Positions 24,087 to 32,362 of a stretch of 64,000 nt of DNA are shown in pieces (positions within the stretch are counted from its first letter, which is position 1; every line of letters starts with the position of its first letter). The notes below the pieces were generated by a model that was not told the DNA's origin, did no database searches, and was given only the letters and a program-made list of their open reading frames with translations. Location: assembly GCF_004745645.1 (NCBI RefSeq), contig NZ_SRMB01000001.1:682001-746000 (forward strand), given 5' to 3'. Source of the DNA: Hymenobacter metallicola. Lineage in GTDB: Bacteria > Bacteroidota > Bacteroidia > Cytophagales > Hymenobacteraceae. The position numbers and the translations under genes are program-made.

Positions 24087-24596
24087 CTACGGCTTAGGTG
24101 CGGCCGGTAGCTGGGGCGGGGTGGGCGCGTCGTCGGGCAGTACTTCGGCACTGCTGCCGGCATCGGGTACCAGGGTTTTCCAGGCGGCACGCTTCAGTTC
24201 GTCGAGGCGGCGCAGGGTGTCCGACACGGTGGCGTGGCTTTTTACTTTCTCAAAGAAGCCGGTAGACACGCCTACTTGCACCAGCCGCTCCAGCACGAAG
24301 GGCAAAATCCAGCCCACGACATTGGTGGCCAGCGCCCCGCGCAGGCCGATGCGCACCAGCAGGCGGGCCGCCATCCGCTCCAGCAGCAGGGCTTTGGCCG
24401 CGGGCAGGGCTTTGTCGGCTAAAAAATCGGCTACCAGCTGCACATTGCCCTTCTGCACTTCGGCCCGCAGAATATCCTGCACCGAATCCAGGGCTTTTTT
24501 GGCCAGCTGCTGAAACAGCCGCCCGGTTTGCCAGGCCGCCAGGCCCGTGGCCCGGGCGGCATTAAATAAAGGAGGAAGGAAGAGAGGAGTTTTCAT
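24087..24596 (-). CDS. Hypothetical protein with amphipathic/hydrophobic helices
   Basis: A 169-aa protein starting MKTPLFLPPLFNAARA at 24596; an upstream in-frame ATG at 24686 would add a poorly coding 30-residue stretch. It contains long helices (ADFLADKALPAAKALLLERMAARLLVRIG) and a hydrophobic GALATNVVGWILPFVLERLV segment, then a Pro-rich tail. No family is recognised. It is convergent with the metalloprotease and divergent from the PAS kinase. Confidence 0.6.
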   Translation of the reverse strand: MKTPLFLPPLFNAARATGLAAWQTGRLFQQLAKKALDSVQDILRAEVQKGNVQLVADFLADKALPAAKALLLERMAARLLVRIGLRGALATNVVGWILPFVLERLVQVGVSTGFFEKVKSHATVSDTLRRLDELKRAAWKTLVPDAGSSAEVLPDDAPTPPQLPAAPKP

Positions 24597-24887
24597 ACGC
24601 AAAGGCGCTGGCTGCCGAATAGTGCTACGCGGCAGCGCGAAGAAAGGGTAAAAAAAGGAGTTGGCGGGGTGGGCCGGTGTAGCCATTCAATACTAGTGCA
24701 AAGCCCGGCGGGAGGTGGCCGAAAAATAAAGCCCGGCCGGGCTACTTCTTGCCGGCTCTGTTCCGTAGGTTGCCTACCGGATTAGGGCCCGTTGCCCAGC
24801 CTCCGGTGCGCCTCGGTTCTTCACTGTGCGGCCAAGTCCGTATACTGCGCATGCCCAGCTGGACCGGCAGTCGGTAATTCCTCTTCT

Positions 24888-27800
24888 ATGCTTCTCCACT
24901 CCGAGTACCAAACCCTGTTTGAGGCCTTGCCGGACCTGCACCTGGCCCTAACGCCGGAACTGACCGTAGTGGCAGCATCTGGGGCGGCCGCGGCGGCCAT
25001 TGGCTGTTCCCTCGACCAAGTGCTGGGCCAGACAGTAGAGAGGCTGTTTGCCGGCTCGGCGGCGGGGCTGCCCGACGGGTTGCTCCGTATTCTGCTCGAC
25101 GCAGTGGACCACGTCCGGGCTTCCCGGCAGGCGTACGAAGTAACCAAGCACGGCTGGCGGCACCGGACCTGGCCGGTAGTCGGGCCGGAAAGTGACATTC
25201 GTTTTTTTCTGTACCGCGCCGAGCCGGTGCCCGAAGCCCAGAACTCCGCGCCCACCGTGGAGGGCCGACCGCCTTTTCAGCAGCTGCTCGATACGCTCCC
25301 GGTCATGGCCTGGATGGCCACTGCCGATGGCTCCGCCGAGTATCATAGCTCCCGCTGGCTGGCCTATACCGGCCTGCCTCCGGACCAGGCCCTGGGGCAA
25401 GGCTGGCTGCAAGCCACCCACGCCCAGGACCGGGCCACGATGCAGCAGACCTGGAAGGAGGCTTTGGCTACGGGCTCCGACTTCGAGGCGGAATACCGCT
25501 TGCGGCGCCACGACGGCGAATACCGCTGGATGCTGGTGCGCAGCGCCCCGAGCCGGGATGCGGCCGGCGCCATCACCAGTTGGGTGGGCACTACCTTCGA
25601 CGTGCACGACCACAAGCAGATAGAGCAGCGCCTGGCTTCCCAGGACCGGCACTTACAGCAGATTCTGAGTCAGGTGCCGGCCCATATTGCCACGCTGCTG
25701 GGGCCCAACCATGTCTATGGCTTTCTAAATGAGAAGGGCAACCAGCTGTTCGGGGGCAAGGTGCAGCTGGGAATGCCCGCCGCCGAAGCCGTGCCGAGCT
25801 TGGTGACCACCGGCTACATCAAACTGGTCGACGAAATTTACCAGAGCGGTCAGCCCTTCGTGCTCACCGAAATGCCCATGGAGCAGCCCGCCGCCGCCGA
25901 CGGCTCGGTGGCTACGCTCTACTTCGACGGGGTGCTGCAGCCCCTGACCGATGAGCAGGGCCACACCCAGGGCATTCTGGTGTTTGGCATCGACGTGACC
26001 GAGCGGGTGCTGGCCAAGCAGCGCACGGCCGATCTGATGGCCGAAATCCGGGAGCAGGATGCCCAGTTTCGCACCATGGTCGAGTCGTTGCCGCTGTTTG
26101 TGTATATCACCGATGCGGAAGGCAAGATGCTCTACATCAATCCGCAGCGCTACGAATTCACGGGCCAGCAGCCCGCCCCCGACTTCATTAACTGGGCCGA
26201 GCCCATTCACCCCGACGACCGGCCCCGGATGCTGACGGCCTTTGCGCGCGGACGGGAGCAGCGCCAACCCTGGTCGGGGGAGTTTCGGCTGCGTCGCCAC
26301 GACGGGCACTACCGCTGGCAGCTGCTGCGTGCCGTGCCCATGCTGCGTCCCGATGGCTCGGTGGCGCGCTGGTACGGTTCCAGCGTCGATATCAACGACC
26401 AAAAGCAATTTCAGGAGCAGCTCGAAGGCAAAGACCAGCAGCTGCAGCGCATTCTCAACAACCTGCCCGCCATCATCAATACGATAGAAGGCCCCGAGCA
26501 CCGCTATTCCTTTCTTTCCGAGCAGTTTCTGCAGCTGATGGGGGGGCGCGTCGCCCTGGGCCAGCGCGTGGCCGATGCCCAGCCCGAAATAATCGAGCAG
26601 GGCTTCGGCCGGATCCTGGACGAGGTTTACCGCAGCGGGGAACCCTACAAGGCCTTCGAGCAGCGGGTAGATTTGCCCAATGCCCTGACTCAGGAGCCGG
26701 AACCCCACTTTTTCAACTTTTCCTACCAGCTGCTGCCGCCCCTGGAAGACCAGCCCGAAACCCGGGGAATTCTCACCTTCGCCATCGATGTAACCGAGCA
26801 GGTAGTGGCCCGCCAGCGCGCCGAGGCCCTGACCACGCAGTTGCAATACAGCGACGAGCGGCTGCGGCGCATGACCGAAGCCCTGCCCATCATGACGTTC
26901 ATCAACGATGCCACCGGCCGCACCGAATATACCAGTCCGCAGTGGTGGCACTACGCCGGCTACCCCGACGGGACCGACGTGAACGAGGTGTGGAACGAGC
27001 TGCTGCACCCCGATGACCGGGCCCGGGCCACGGCCGAATACGCGGCAGCCCTGGCCGAAAAGCGCGGCTGGAACATTGAAGTGCGCCTGCGCCGCCACGA
27101 TGGGCACTACCGCTGGCACCTGAGCCACACGGTGCCGGCCGATACGGCCGAGGGGTTGAAATGGTACGGCTCTACGGTAGATATTCACGAGCAGAAGCGC
27201 CTGAGTCAGGAGCTGGCCGCCAGCACGGCGCATTTCAGCCAGCTCCTGGAGGCCCTGCCCCAACTCACCTGGACGGCCCACCCTGACGACGGGCAGGTAA
27301 CCTACACCAACCGCAGCTACCAGGCCTACACCGGGGCCGGGGCCGCCGAGCTGCTGGGCGCCGGCTGGCGCGAATTTGTGCACCCCGATGATGCCGCCGC
27401 TACTTATACGAAGCTAACCGACGTGATTCAGCGCGGGGAACCGGCGCAGTCTGAGCACCGCCTGCGGGGAGCCGATGGGCGCTACCGCTGGTTTCTGGGC
27501 AACCTGCTGCCCCTGCACGACGCCTCGGGAGCCATTACCCAGTGGTTGGGCACCAATACCGATATCGACGACCAGAAGCGGGTGCAGGAGCAGCTCCGCC
27601 GCCAGGATCAACGGCTGAACCTGATTCTGGGGCAGGCTCCGGCTATTATTGCCACCATGGAGGGCGCCGACCACCGCTACGCTTTCTTCAATGAGAGCCA
27701 TAATGCCTTGATGAACAGAAGAGTAGTGCTGGGCCGCCCGCTGGCCGAAGTAGCGCCCGAAATGGTGGAGCAAGGCTTTGTGGCCCGGCTCGACCGGGTG

Positions 27801-29495
27801 TATCAGACCGGAGAAACCTTTGTGGGGCACGAAGTGCCCATGCAGCCTGTGGGAGCTCCCACAGGCCAAGCTATGTTATACCTGGACTTGACTTTCCAGG
27901 CCCTGCGCGACGAGCAGGGGCAGATCTACGGGGTGTTGGCTTTTGCCGTGGATGCCACCGAGCGGGTGCGGGCCCGGCAGAGCGCCGGTGCCCTGGCCGC
28001 CGAGGTAAGTCGGCGCGACGTGCGCCTGCGCCGCATGACCGAAGCCTTGCCGGCCGTATCATTTATCTGCGCCCCCGATGGCCGGATGGAATACCTGAGC
28101 CCCCAGTGGTATCACTACACGGGGCAAACCACTGAGCTGGCCAGCCACGACATTTTTACGGCCTTGCTGCACCCCGACGACGAAGCCAGCGTGCGGCGGA
28201 GCCTGCAGCAGGCCTTGCGGCAGGGGCAACCCTGGGAGTTGGAATACCGCCTGCGCTACCACGATGGGCACTACCGCTGGCAGATCAGCCGGGGAGTGCC
28301 CGAGTACGATGCCCAGGGCCAGGCCCTGCGCTGGTATGGCACCATGGTCGACAACCACGAGCAGAAAGAGCTGCAAAACCAGCTGCGCCGTAGCGAAGAG
28401 CAATTCCGCTTTATGGCCGAAAGCATTCCGCAAATTGTTTGGACCGCCCGGCCCGACGGCCAGCTCGACTACATCAACCAGCGCTGGACCGAGCTGACCG
28501 GCGTGTCCGTGGAGCACGCGCTGGAGTTTGGCTGGACCGAGCTGATTCCGCCCCCGGACCGGGAAGAGGTGACGGCAAAGTTTGTGGCCGGTATGCAGAG
28601 TGGCCATGATTATGAGCAGGAAAGCCAGCTCTTCTCGGTCCAGGATGGGCGCTACCGGTGGTTTCTGCACCGCGGCACGCCCATGCGCGACGCGGAGGGC
28701 ACCCTGCTCAAGTGGTTTGGCACCAGTACCGACATCGACGACTTCAAGCAGGCCAGCCGGCAGCTGGAGGCCCGCAATGAGCAGCTGGCCCGCACCAACG
28801 CCGACCTGGACAGCTTCGTGTACACGGCCTCCCACGATTTGAAGCAGCCCATCAACAACATGGCTGGCATTTTCGAGGAACTCACGCGCACGGCTTACTT
28901 CCGCGACCCGGACGCCATCAAGCTCATCACCATGTTTGAGCGGGCCCTGCAGCAGATTCACCAGACCATTCACGACCTCTCCGACGTGGTGCAGCTGCAG
29001 CGCCGCCATGCCCTGGTGCCGGCCGGCGAAGTAGCCCTGGAGCTCCTGACCCGGGAGGTTCTAAGCAGCATGCAGGAGCAAAGCACGGCGCTGGGCGCCG
29101 AGTTTAGCCTCGACTTTCAGGCCGTGCCCACCGTCTGGTTTGTGCGGCCCAACCTGCAAAGCATCCTCTACAACCTGCTCAGCAATGCCCTCAAATACGC
29201 CCAGCCCGGCCGCACGCCCCGGGTGCGGGTCTGGAGCAGTCTGGAAGCTGGCTTGCCCGTACTGAGCGTAGCCGATAATGGGCAGGGCATCGACCTGGAG
29301 CGGCACGGCAAAGAGCTGTTTCAGCTGTTCCGGCGCTTTCACGAGCACGTCGAAGGTTCGGGCATGGGGTTGTATTTGGTCAACCGGATGGTGCAACTCA
29401 ACGGAGGCTGGCTGGAAGTCGACAGTGAGGTGGGAGTGGGCTCTACCTTCCGAATCCACTTTAAAACCGAAAGCCGGGCCGCTACCACCAACTAG
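24888..29495 (+). CDS. Multi-PAS sensor histidine kinase (ten PAS units)
   Basis: A 1535-aa soluble kinase. Ten PAS units begin near residues 3, 129, 257, 394, 519, 659, 783, 909, 1046 and 1174. Units 2, 4, 6, 7, 9 and 10 carry the PAC signature RRHDGxYRW or a variant of it. Units 3, 5 and 8 are a second type with an EGxxHRYxFxNE core and an LGxxxxEAxPE stretch. The HisKA H-box (ASHDLKQPINNM, H1316) and a HATPase with N-box NLLSNALKYA, G1 VADNGQGID and G2 GSGMGLYLVN follow. No membrane segment or receiver domain is present, so it should be cytoplasmic and phosphorylate a separate regulator. ATG at 24888 is preferred to an upstream in-frame start. Confidence 0.93.
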   Translation: MLLHSEYQTLFEALPDLHLALTPELTVVAASGAAAAAIGCSLDQVLGQTVERLFAGSAAGLPDGLLRILLDAVDHVRASRQAYEVTKHGWRHRTWPVVGPESDIRFFLYRAEPVPEAQNSAPTVEGRPPFQQLLDTLPVMAWMATADGSAEYHSSRWLAYTGLPPDQALGQGWLQATHAQDRATMQQTWKEALATGSDFEAEYRLRRHDGEYRWMLVRSAPSRDAAGAITSWVGTTFDVHDHKQIEQRLASQDRHLQQILSQVPAHIATLLGPNHVYGFLNEKGNQLFGGKVQLGMPAAEAVPSLVTTGYIKLVDEIYQSGQPFVLTEMPMEQPAAADGSVATLYFDGVLQPLTDEQGHTQGILVFGIDVTERVLAKQRTADLMAEIREQDAQFRTMVESLPLFVYITDAEGKMLYINPQRYEFTGQQPAPDFINWAEPIHPDDRPRMLTAFARGREQRQPWSGEFRLRRHDGHYRWQLLRAVPMLRPDGSVARWYGSSVDINDQKQFQEQLEGKDQQLQRILNNLPAIINTIEGPEHRYSFLSEQFLQLMGGRVALGQRVADAQPEIIEQGFGRILDEVYRSGEPYKAFEQRVDLPNALTQEPEPHFFNFSYQLLPPLEDQPETRGILTFAIDVTEQVVARQRAEALTTQLQYSDERLRRMTEALPIMTFINDATGRTEYTSPQWWHYAGYPDGTDVNEVWNELLHPDDRARATAEYAAALAEKRGWNIEVRLRRHDGHYRWHLSHTVPADTAEGLKWYGSTVDIHEQKRLSQELAASTAHFSQLLEALPQLTWTAHPDDGQVTYTNRSYQAYTGAGAAELLGAGWREFVHPDDAAATYTKLTDVIQRGEPAQSEHRLRGADGRYRWFLGNLLPLHDASGAITQWLGTNTDIDDQKRVQEQLRRQDQRLNLILGQAPAIIATMEGADHRYAFFNESHNALMNRRVVLGRPLAEVAPEMVEQGFVARLDRVYQTGETFVGHEVPMQPVGAPTGQAMLYLDLTFQALRDEQGQIYGVLAFAVDATERVRARQSAGALAAEVSRRDVRLRRMTEALPAVSFICAPDGRMEYLSPQWYHYTGQTTELASHDIFTALLHPDDEASVRRSLQQALRQGQPWELEYRLRYHDGHYRWQISRGVPEYDAQGQALRWYGTMVDNHEQKELQNQLRRSEEQFRFMAESIPQIVWTARPDGQLDYINQRWTELTGVSVEHALEFGWTELIPPPDREEVTAKFVAGMQSGHDYEQESQLFSVQDGRYRWFLHRGTPMRDAEGTLLKWFGTSTDIDDFKQASRQLEARNEQLARTNADLDSFVYTASHDLKQPINNMAGIFEELTRTAYFRDPDAIKLITMFERALQQIHQTIHDLSDVVQLQRRHALVPAGEVALELLTREVLSSMQEQSTALGAEFSLDFQAVPTVWFVRPNLQSILYNLLSNALKYAQPGRTPRVRVWSSLEAGLPVLSVADNGQGIDLERHGKELFQLFRRFHEHVEGSGMGLYLVNRMVQLNGGWLEVDSEVGVGSTFRIHFKTESRAATTN

Positions 29496-29526
29496 CTCGC
29501 CCTATTTTTCTTCTCGAATCGATGCT

Positions 29527-30495
29527 ATGAATGCTATAGTCATTAGTCAGCCGGGCGGGGCCGAGGTACTCCAGCTCCGGCAGCTGCCCCGGCCCGCACC
29601 CGCCGCCCACGAAGTCCTGATTCGGGTGCAGGCCGCCGGCCTCAACCGGCCGGATGTGCTGCTGCGCCAGGGCAAGTATGGCGGCGCGGGCGACGTCACC
29701 GGTCTGGTACCCGGCCTGGAACTGGCCGGTCTTGTCGAAGCCTGCGGGGCGGACGTCACGCGCTGGCAGCCCGGCGACGCGGTATGTGCCCTGCTTACGG
29801 CCGGGGCCTACGCCGAGTACGCCGTTGTGGACGCTCGCCACTGCCTGCCCGTGCCACCCGGCTGGACGATGCCCCAGGCCGCTTCGCTGCCCGAAACCGT
29901 CTTTACCGTGTGGCACAACGTGTTTCAGCGCGGCCAGCTGCGGCCGGGCGAAACCCTGCTGGTGCACGGCGGTAGCAGCGGCATTGGTAGTACGGCCATA
30001 CAGTTGGCCGCCGCTCTGGGTTCTCCGGTATTTGCCACGGCCGGCAGCCCCGCCAAGTGCCAGGCTTGCGAGCAGCTAGGGGCCACGCGCTGCATCAACT
30101 ACCGGGAAGAAGATTTTGAGGCTGCGCTACGCGAAACCGGCTTCGACGTGATTCTGGACATGATTGGCGGCGACTATATTCCGAAAAACCTGAACCTGCT
30201 CCGGGAAGATGGCCGCCTGGTCTTTATCAACGCCATGCGCGGCGCCAAAGCGGAGTTCAACGCGCTGGAAATCATGCGCCGCCGCCTTACCATCACCGGC
30301 AGCACCCTGCGCCCCCGCAGCGCCGACTTCAAAGCCGCCCTAACTGCCGAGGTCGAAAAGCATGTCTGGCCGCTGCTGGCGCAGGGTAAGTTCCAGCCCG
30401 TCATCTACCGCACCTTTCCCCTGGCCCAAGCCGCCGCCGCTCACCAACTGATGGAAAGCAGCGAGCATATCGGCAAAATCGTGCTAACGTGCTAA
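29527..30495 (+). CDS. NAD(P)H-quinone oxidoreductase, zinc-free MDR family
   Basis: A 322-aa medium-chain reductase of the quinone oxidoreductase/PIG3 branch: GroES-like N-terminus with AAGLNRPDVLLRQG and PGLELAG, then a Rossmann domain with LLVHGGSSGIGSTAIQLA. The catalytic and structural zinc ligands of alcohol dehydrogenases are absent, as expected. It reduces quinones or enones using NADPH. It begins 31 nt after the PAS kinase stop on the same strand and may be co-transcribed. The frame is open further upstream, inside the kinase gene, but ATG 29527 begins the fold. Confidence 0.9.
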   Translation: MNAIVISQPGGAEVLQLRQLPRPAPAAHEVLIRVQAAGLNRPDVLLRQGKYGGAGDVTGLVPGLELAGLVEACGADVTRWQPGDAVCALLTAGAYAEYAVVDARHCLPVPPGWTMPQAASLPETVFTVWHNVFQRGQLRPGETLLVHGGSSGIGSTAIQLAAALGSPVFATAGSPAKCQACEQLGATRCINYREEDFEAALRETGFDVILDMIGGDYIPKNLNLLREDGRLVFINAMRGAKAEFNALEIMRRRLTITGSTLRPRSADFKAALTAEVEKHVWPLLAQGKFQPVIYRTFPLAQAAAAHQLMESSEHIGKIVLTC

Positions 30496-30526
30496 CGCGA
30501 AGAAATGTGCTGGTGCTAATGCTCGT

Positions 30527-30798
30527 GTCCTGGCGAGGCAGAGCCGAAGCCATCCGTCCGCTGCGAAGGAAGTCACGCCCTTTGCCCACGAAGCCCTTTT
30601 TACCTGTCCTTACGAGGCGCAGCCGTGGCAATCCGTCCGCTGAAATGTGCGGCGCCTTTTAACCTGAAAAGCCCTTTACTCCAGCTGGAATACAGGGCTT
30701 TCTGGTACAAGAGCAGTAGTCACTTCGCAGAGGACGGATGGCCGCGCTTCGCTCGCCATGACAAATGACGGATGGCTTCGGCTCTGCCTCGCCAGGAC
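30527..30798. repeat. Nested palindromic REP/BIME-like element, copy A
   Basis: The outer arms 30527-30558 and 30767-30798 are a perfect 32-bp inverted repeat beginning GTCCTGGCGAGG. Inside lie diverged versions of the same arm (30606-30638 and 30731-30762) and a central hairpin AAAAGCCCT...AGGGCTTT (30667-30702). The core has the same layout as the element at 42715-42877. It sits between two convergent genes and has no coding content. Confidence 0.85.
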
Positions 30799-30839
30799 AC
30801 GGGCATCACCACCTCAGCACATTCCTTCGCCTTCGCATA

Positions 30840-31460
30840 TCAGCCGTTTTTCTTCCACTTAATCGTGCAGCCGATGGCTTTGGTAGAACTCAGGGCGGCG
30901 GGCTTGCCGGCTAGGATGTCGGTCATGGCCTGCTCTACATACTTGGTTTTGACCAGCTTGGCATCTTCCGAGTTGTCGTCGATGGCCCCGATGTAGGATA
31001 CTACCAGGTCGGCGCCTTTCCTGCTGACCACGTAAAGGTGGGGCGTGCGGGTGGCGCCGTAGGTGCGGGCCACCTGTTGGGTTTCGTCCTGCAGGTAGGC
31101 AAAGGGGTACTTTTTGCTGGCCGCGCGGCTTTTCATTTCGGCGTAGGAGTCGCCGGGTACGGTAGCGGGGTCGTTGGGGTTGATGGCCACCACGGGGTAG
31201 CCCTGGGGCGCGTATTTCTGGTGCAGCTCGATGATGCGGCTTTCGTAGGCCTTGGCGTAGGGGCAGGTGTTGCAGGTAAACACCACGATGTAGCCCTTGG
31301 CGGCCTTGTTATCAGCCAACGACACCATCTTACCATCCACGTTCTTGAGCTTGAAGTCCGCGACTTTGTCGCCGACCTGGTAGCCCGCTGGGCCGTCCAC
31401 GAAGTTGCTGAGCAAAACCACCGCCAGCAGAGCGGGGAAGAAGGAGAGAAGCTTTTTCAT
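30840..31460 (-). CDS. Secreted thioredoxin-fold (redoxin) family protein
   Basis: A 206-aa protein with a signal peptide (MKKLLSFFPALLAVVLLSNF) and an AhpC/TSA-redoxin fold: GDKVADFKLKNVDG, then the active-site pair C63-x-x-C66 in VVFTCNTCPYAK, and the cis-Pro region TRTPHLYVV. It is probably a periplasmic thiol-disulfide enzyme or peroxidase-like protein. It follows the TlpA-like gene on the same strand with a 37-nt gap, forming a two-gene thiol-redox operon. Confidence 0.85.
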   Translation of the reverse strand: MKKLLSFFPALLAVVLLSNFVDGPAGYQVGDKVADFKLKNVDGKMVSLADNKAAKGYIVVFTCNTCPYAKAYESRIIELHQKYAPQGYPVVAINPNDPATVPGDSYAEMKSRAASKKYPFAYLQDETQQVARTYGATRTPHLYVVSRKGADLVVSYIGAIDDNSEDAKLVKTKYVEQAMTDILAGKPAALSSTKAIGCTIKWKKNG

Positions 31461-31497
31461 GGGAAAAGGGAAAAGGTGGAAAACATGAGCGGTACTG

Positions 31498-31986
31498 CTA
31501 CTGCAAAAACTTACTGATTTCGGCCGTCAACTCGGCCTGGGTGAACTCCTTTTCAAAGGTGGCCCGCCGGTTCTTCCGGCCGTTCCATATTACCGTAAAC
31601 GGCAGCGCCCCCGACCATTTCGGGTCCACCTTATCCATGTAGGTATTCGGGTCCGACTCGTTCAAGAGCACCACTTCCGACTTCAAGCCGCGCTTGAGCA
31701 CAAAGGGCTTCACTTTCTTGTCGAGCTGGGAGGCGTAGTCCATGCTCACGAGCAGCACCTTCACCTTTTTTCCGGCGTGGGTCGTGTTCAGCTGCTCAAA
31801 CAGCGGCAGCTCCTTCACGCAGGGGGCGCACCAGGTGGCCCAGAAGTTGACTACGTAAGTCGTGTCATTCTGCTGGCTCAGCCGCTTCTGCAGCTCCGGC
31901 AGCTTGATAACGGCAACCTGCTGGGCCTGGGCCGACGCGCCGTACAACAGCCCGGTAACTAATAAAAAGAGCGTTAGGAATTTCAT
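31498..31986 (-). CDS. TlpA-family periplasmic thiol-disulfide reductase
   Basis: A 162-aa protein with a signal peptide (MKFLTLFLLVTGLLYGASAQ) and a thioredoxin fold with the active site W52-C-A-P-C56 in VNFWATWCAPCVKELP and a cis-Pro loop in GALPFTVI. Such proteins keep periplasmic cysteines reduced, for example during cytochrome c maturation or as part of stress responses. First gene of a pair with the redoxin at 30840. Confidence 0.88.
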   Translation of the reverse strand: MKFLTLFLLVTGLLYGASAQAQQVAVIKLPELQKRLSQQNDTTYVVNFWATWCAPCVKELPLFEQLNTTHAGKKVKVLLVSMDYASQLDKKVKPFVLKRGLKSEVVLLNESDPNTYMDKVDPKWSGALPFTVIWNGRKNRRATFEKEFTQAELTAEISKFLQ

Positions 31987-32296
31987 AGAATCAAGTCGTT
32001 TGAGGAAAGACAGCTGATACGCCGGAAAGTTGCCCGCTGCCCGACCAGACGCTTGCCTGCGTTTTGGGGAGAACAGGCCGACCCGTTACAATTCCGAACT
32101 TATTCTGGTCTGCCTGGGCCGGCACCGGGCCTCACGGAATTCGAACGGCCAGCCTAATAGTGACTTGTGGTGCCTGAATAAGACTCTTCTGCATTGCGCA
32201 GGAAGACGTAGTAGACGAACCTTCGACGCCCCAGACAGGAGTAGGCAGCTCTACAGGCCAACGTTTTTCGCCCAAGCACCACTTCCAAACCTTGCG

Positions 32297-32304
32297 TACC
32301 TTTG
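32297..32304 (+). promoter_or_regulatory. -7 promoter element for ispG
   Basis: TACCTTTG is a full TAnnTTTG match, 58 nt upstream of the ispG ATG. No well-spaced -33 TTG was found. The 376-bp gap from the divergent TlpA gene (31987-32362) shows nothing else. Confidence 0.45.
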
Positions 32305-32362
32305 TCGGCCGCAACTTTACGCGCCGCTGCGTAGTTTTTGCTACGCTTACCTTGCCCGCCGC

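Noticed and set aside
25725..27383. Long minus-strand frame (552 codons) across the PAS kinase
   Set aside because: Mirror of the repeated PAS coding sequence, with no recognisable domain; the plus-strand kinase is certain.
29278..29526. Extended N-terminus of the quinone oxidoreductase overlapping the kinase gene
   Set aside because: The extra 83 codons are an out-of-frame read of the kinase HATPase domain; the enzyme fold begins at 29527.
30840..31986. The two thioredoxin-fold genes considered as a cytochrome c maturation cluster
   Set aside because: No ccm/ccs or cytochrome genes are adjacent; only the thiol-redox activity is supported.
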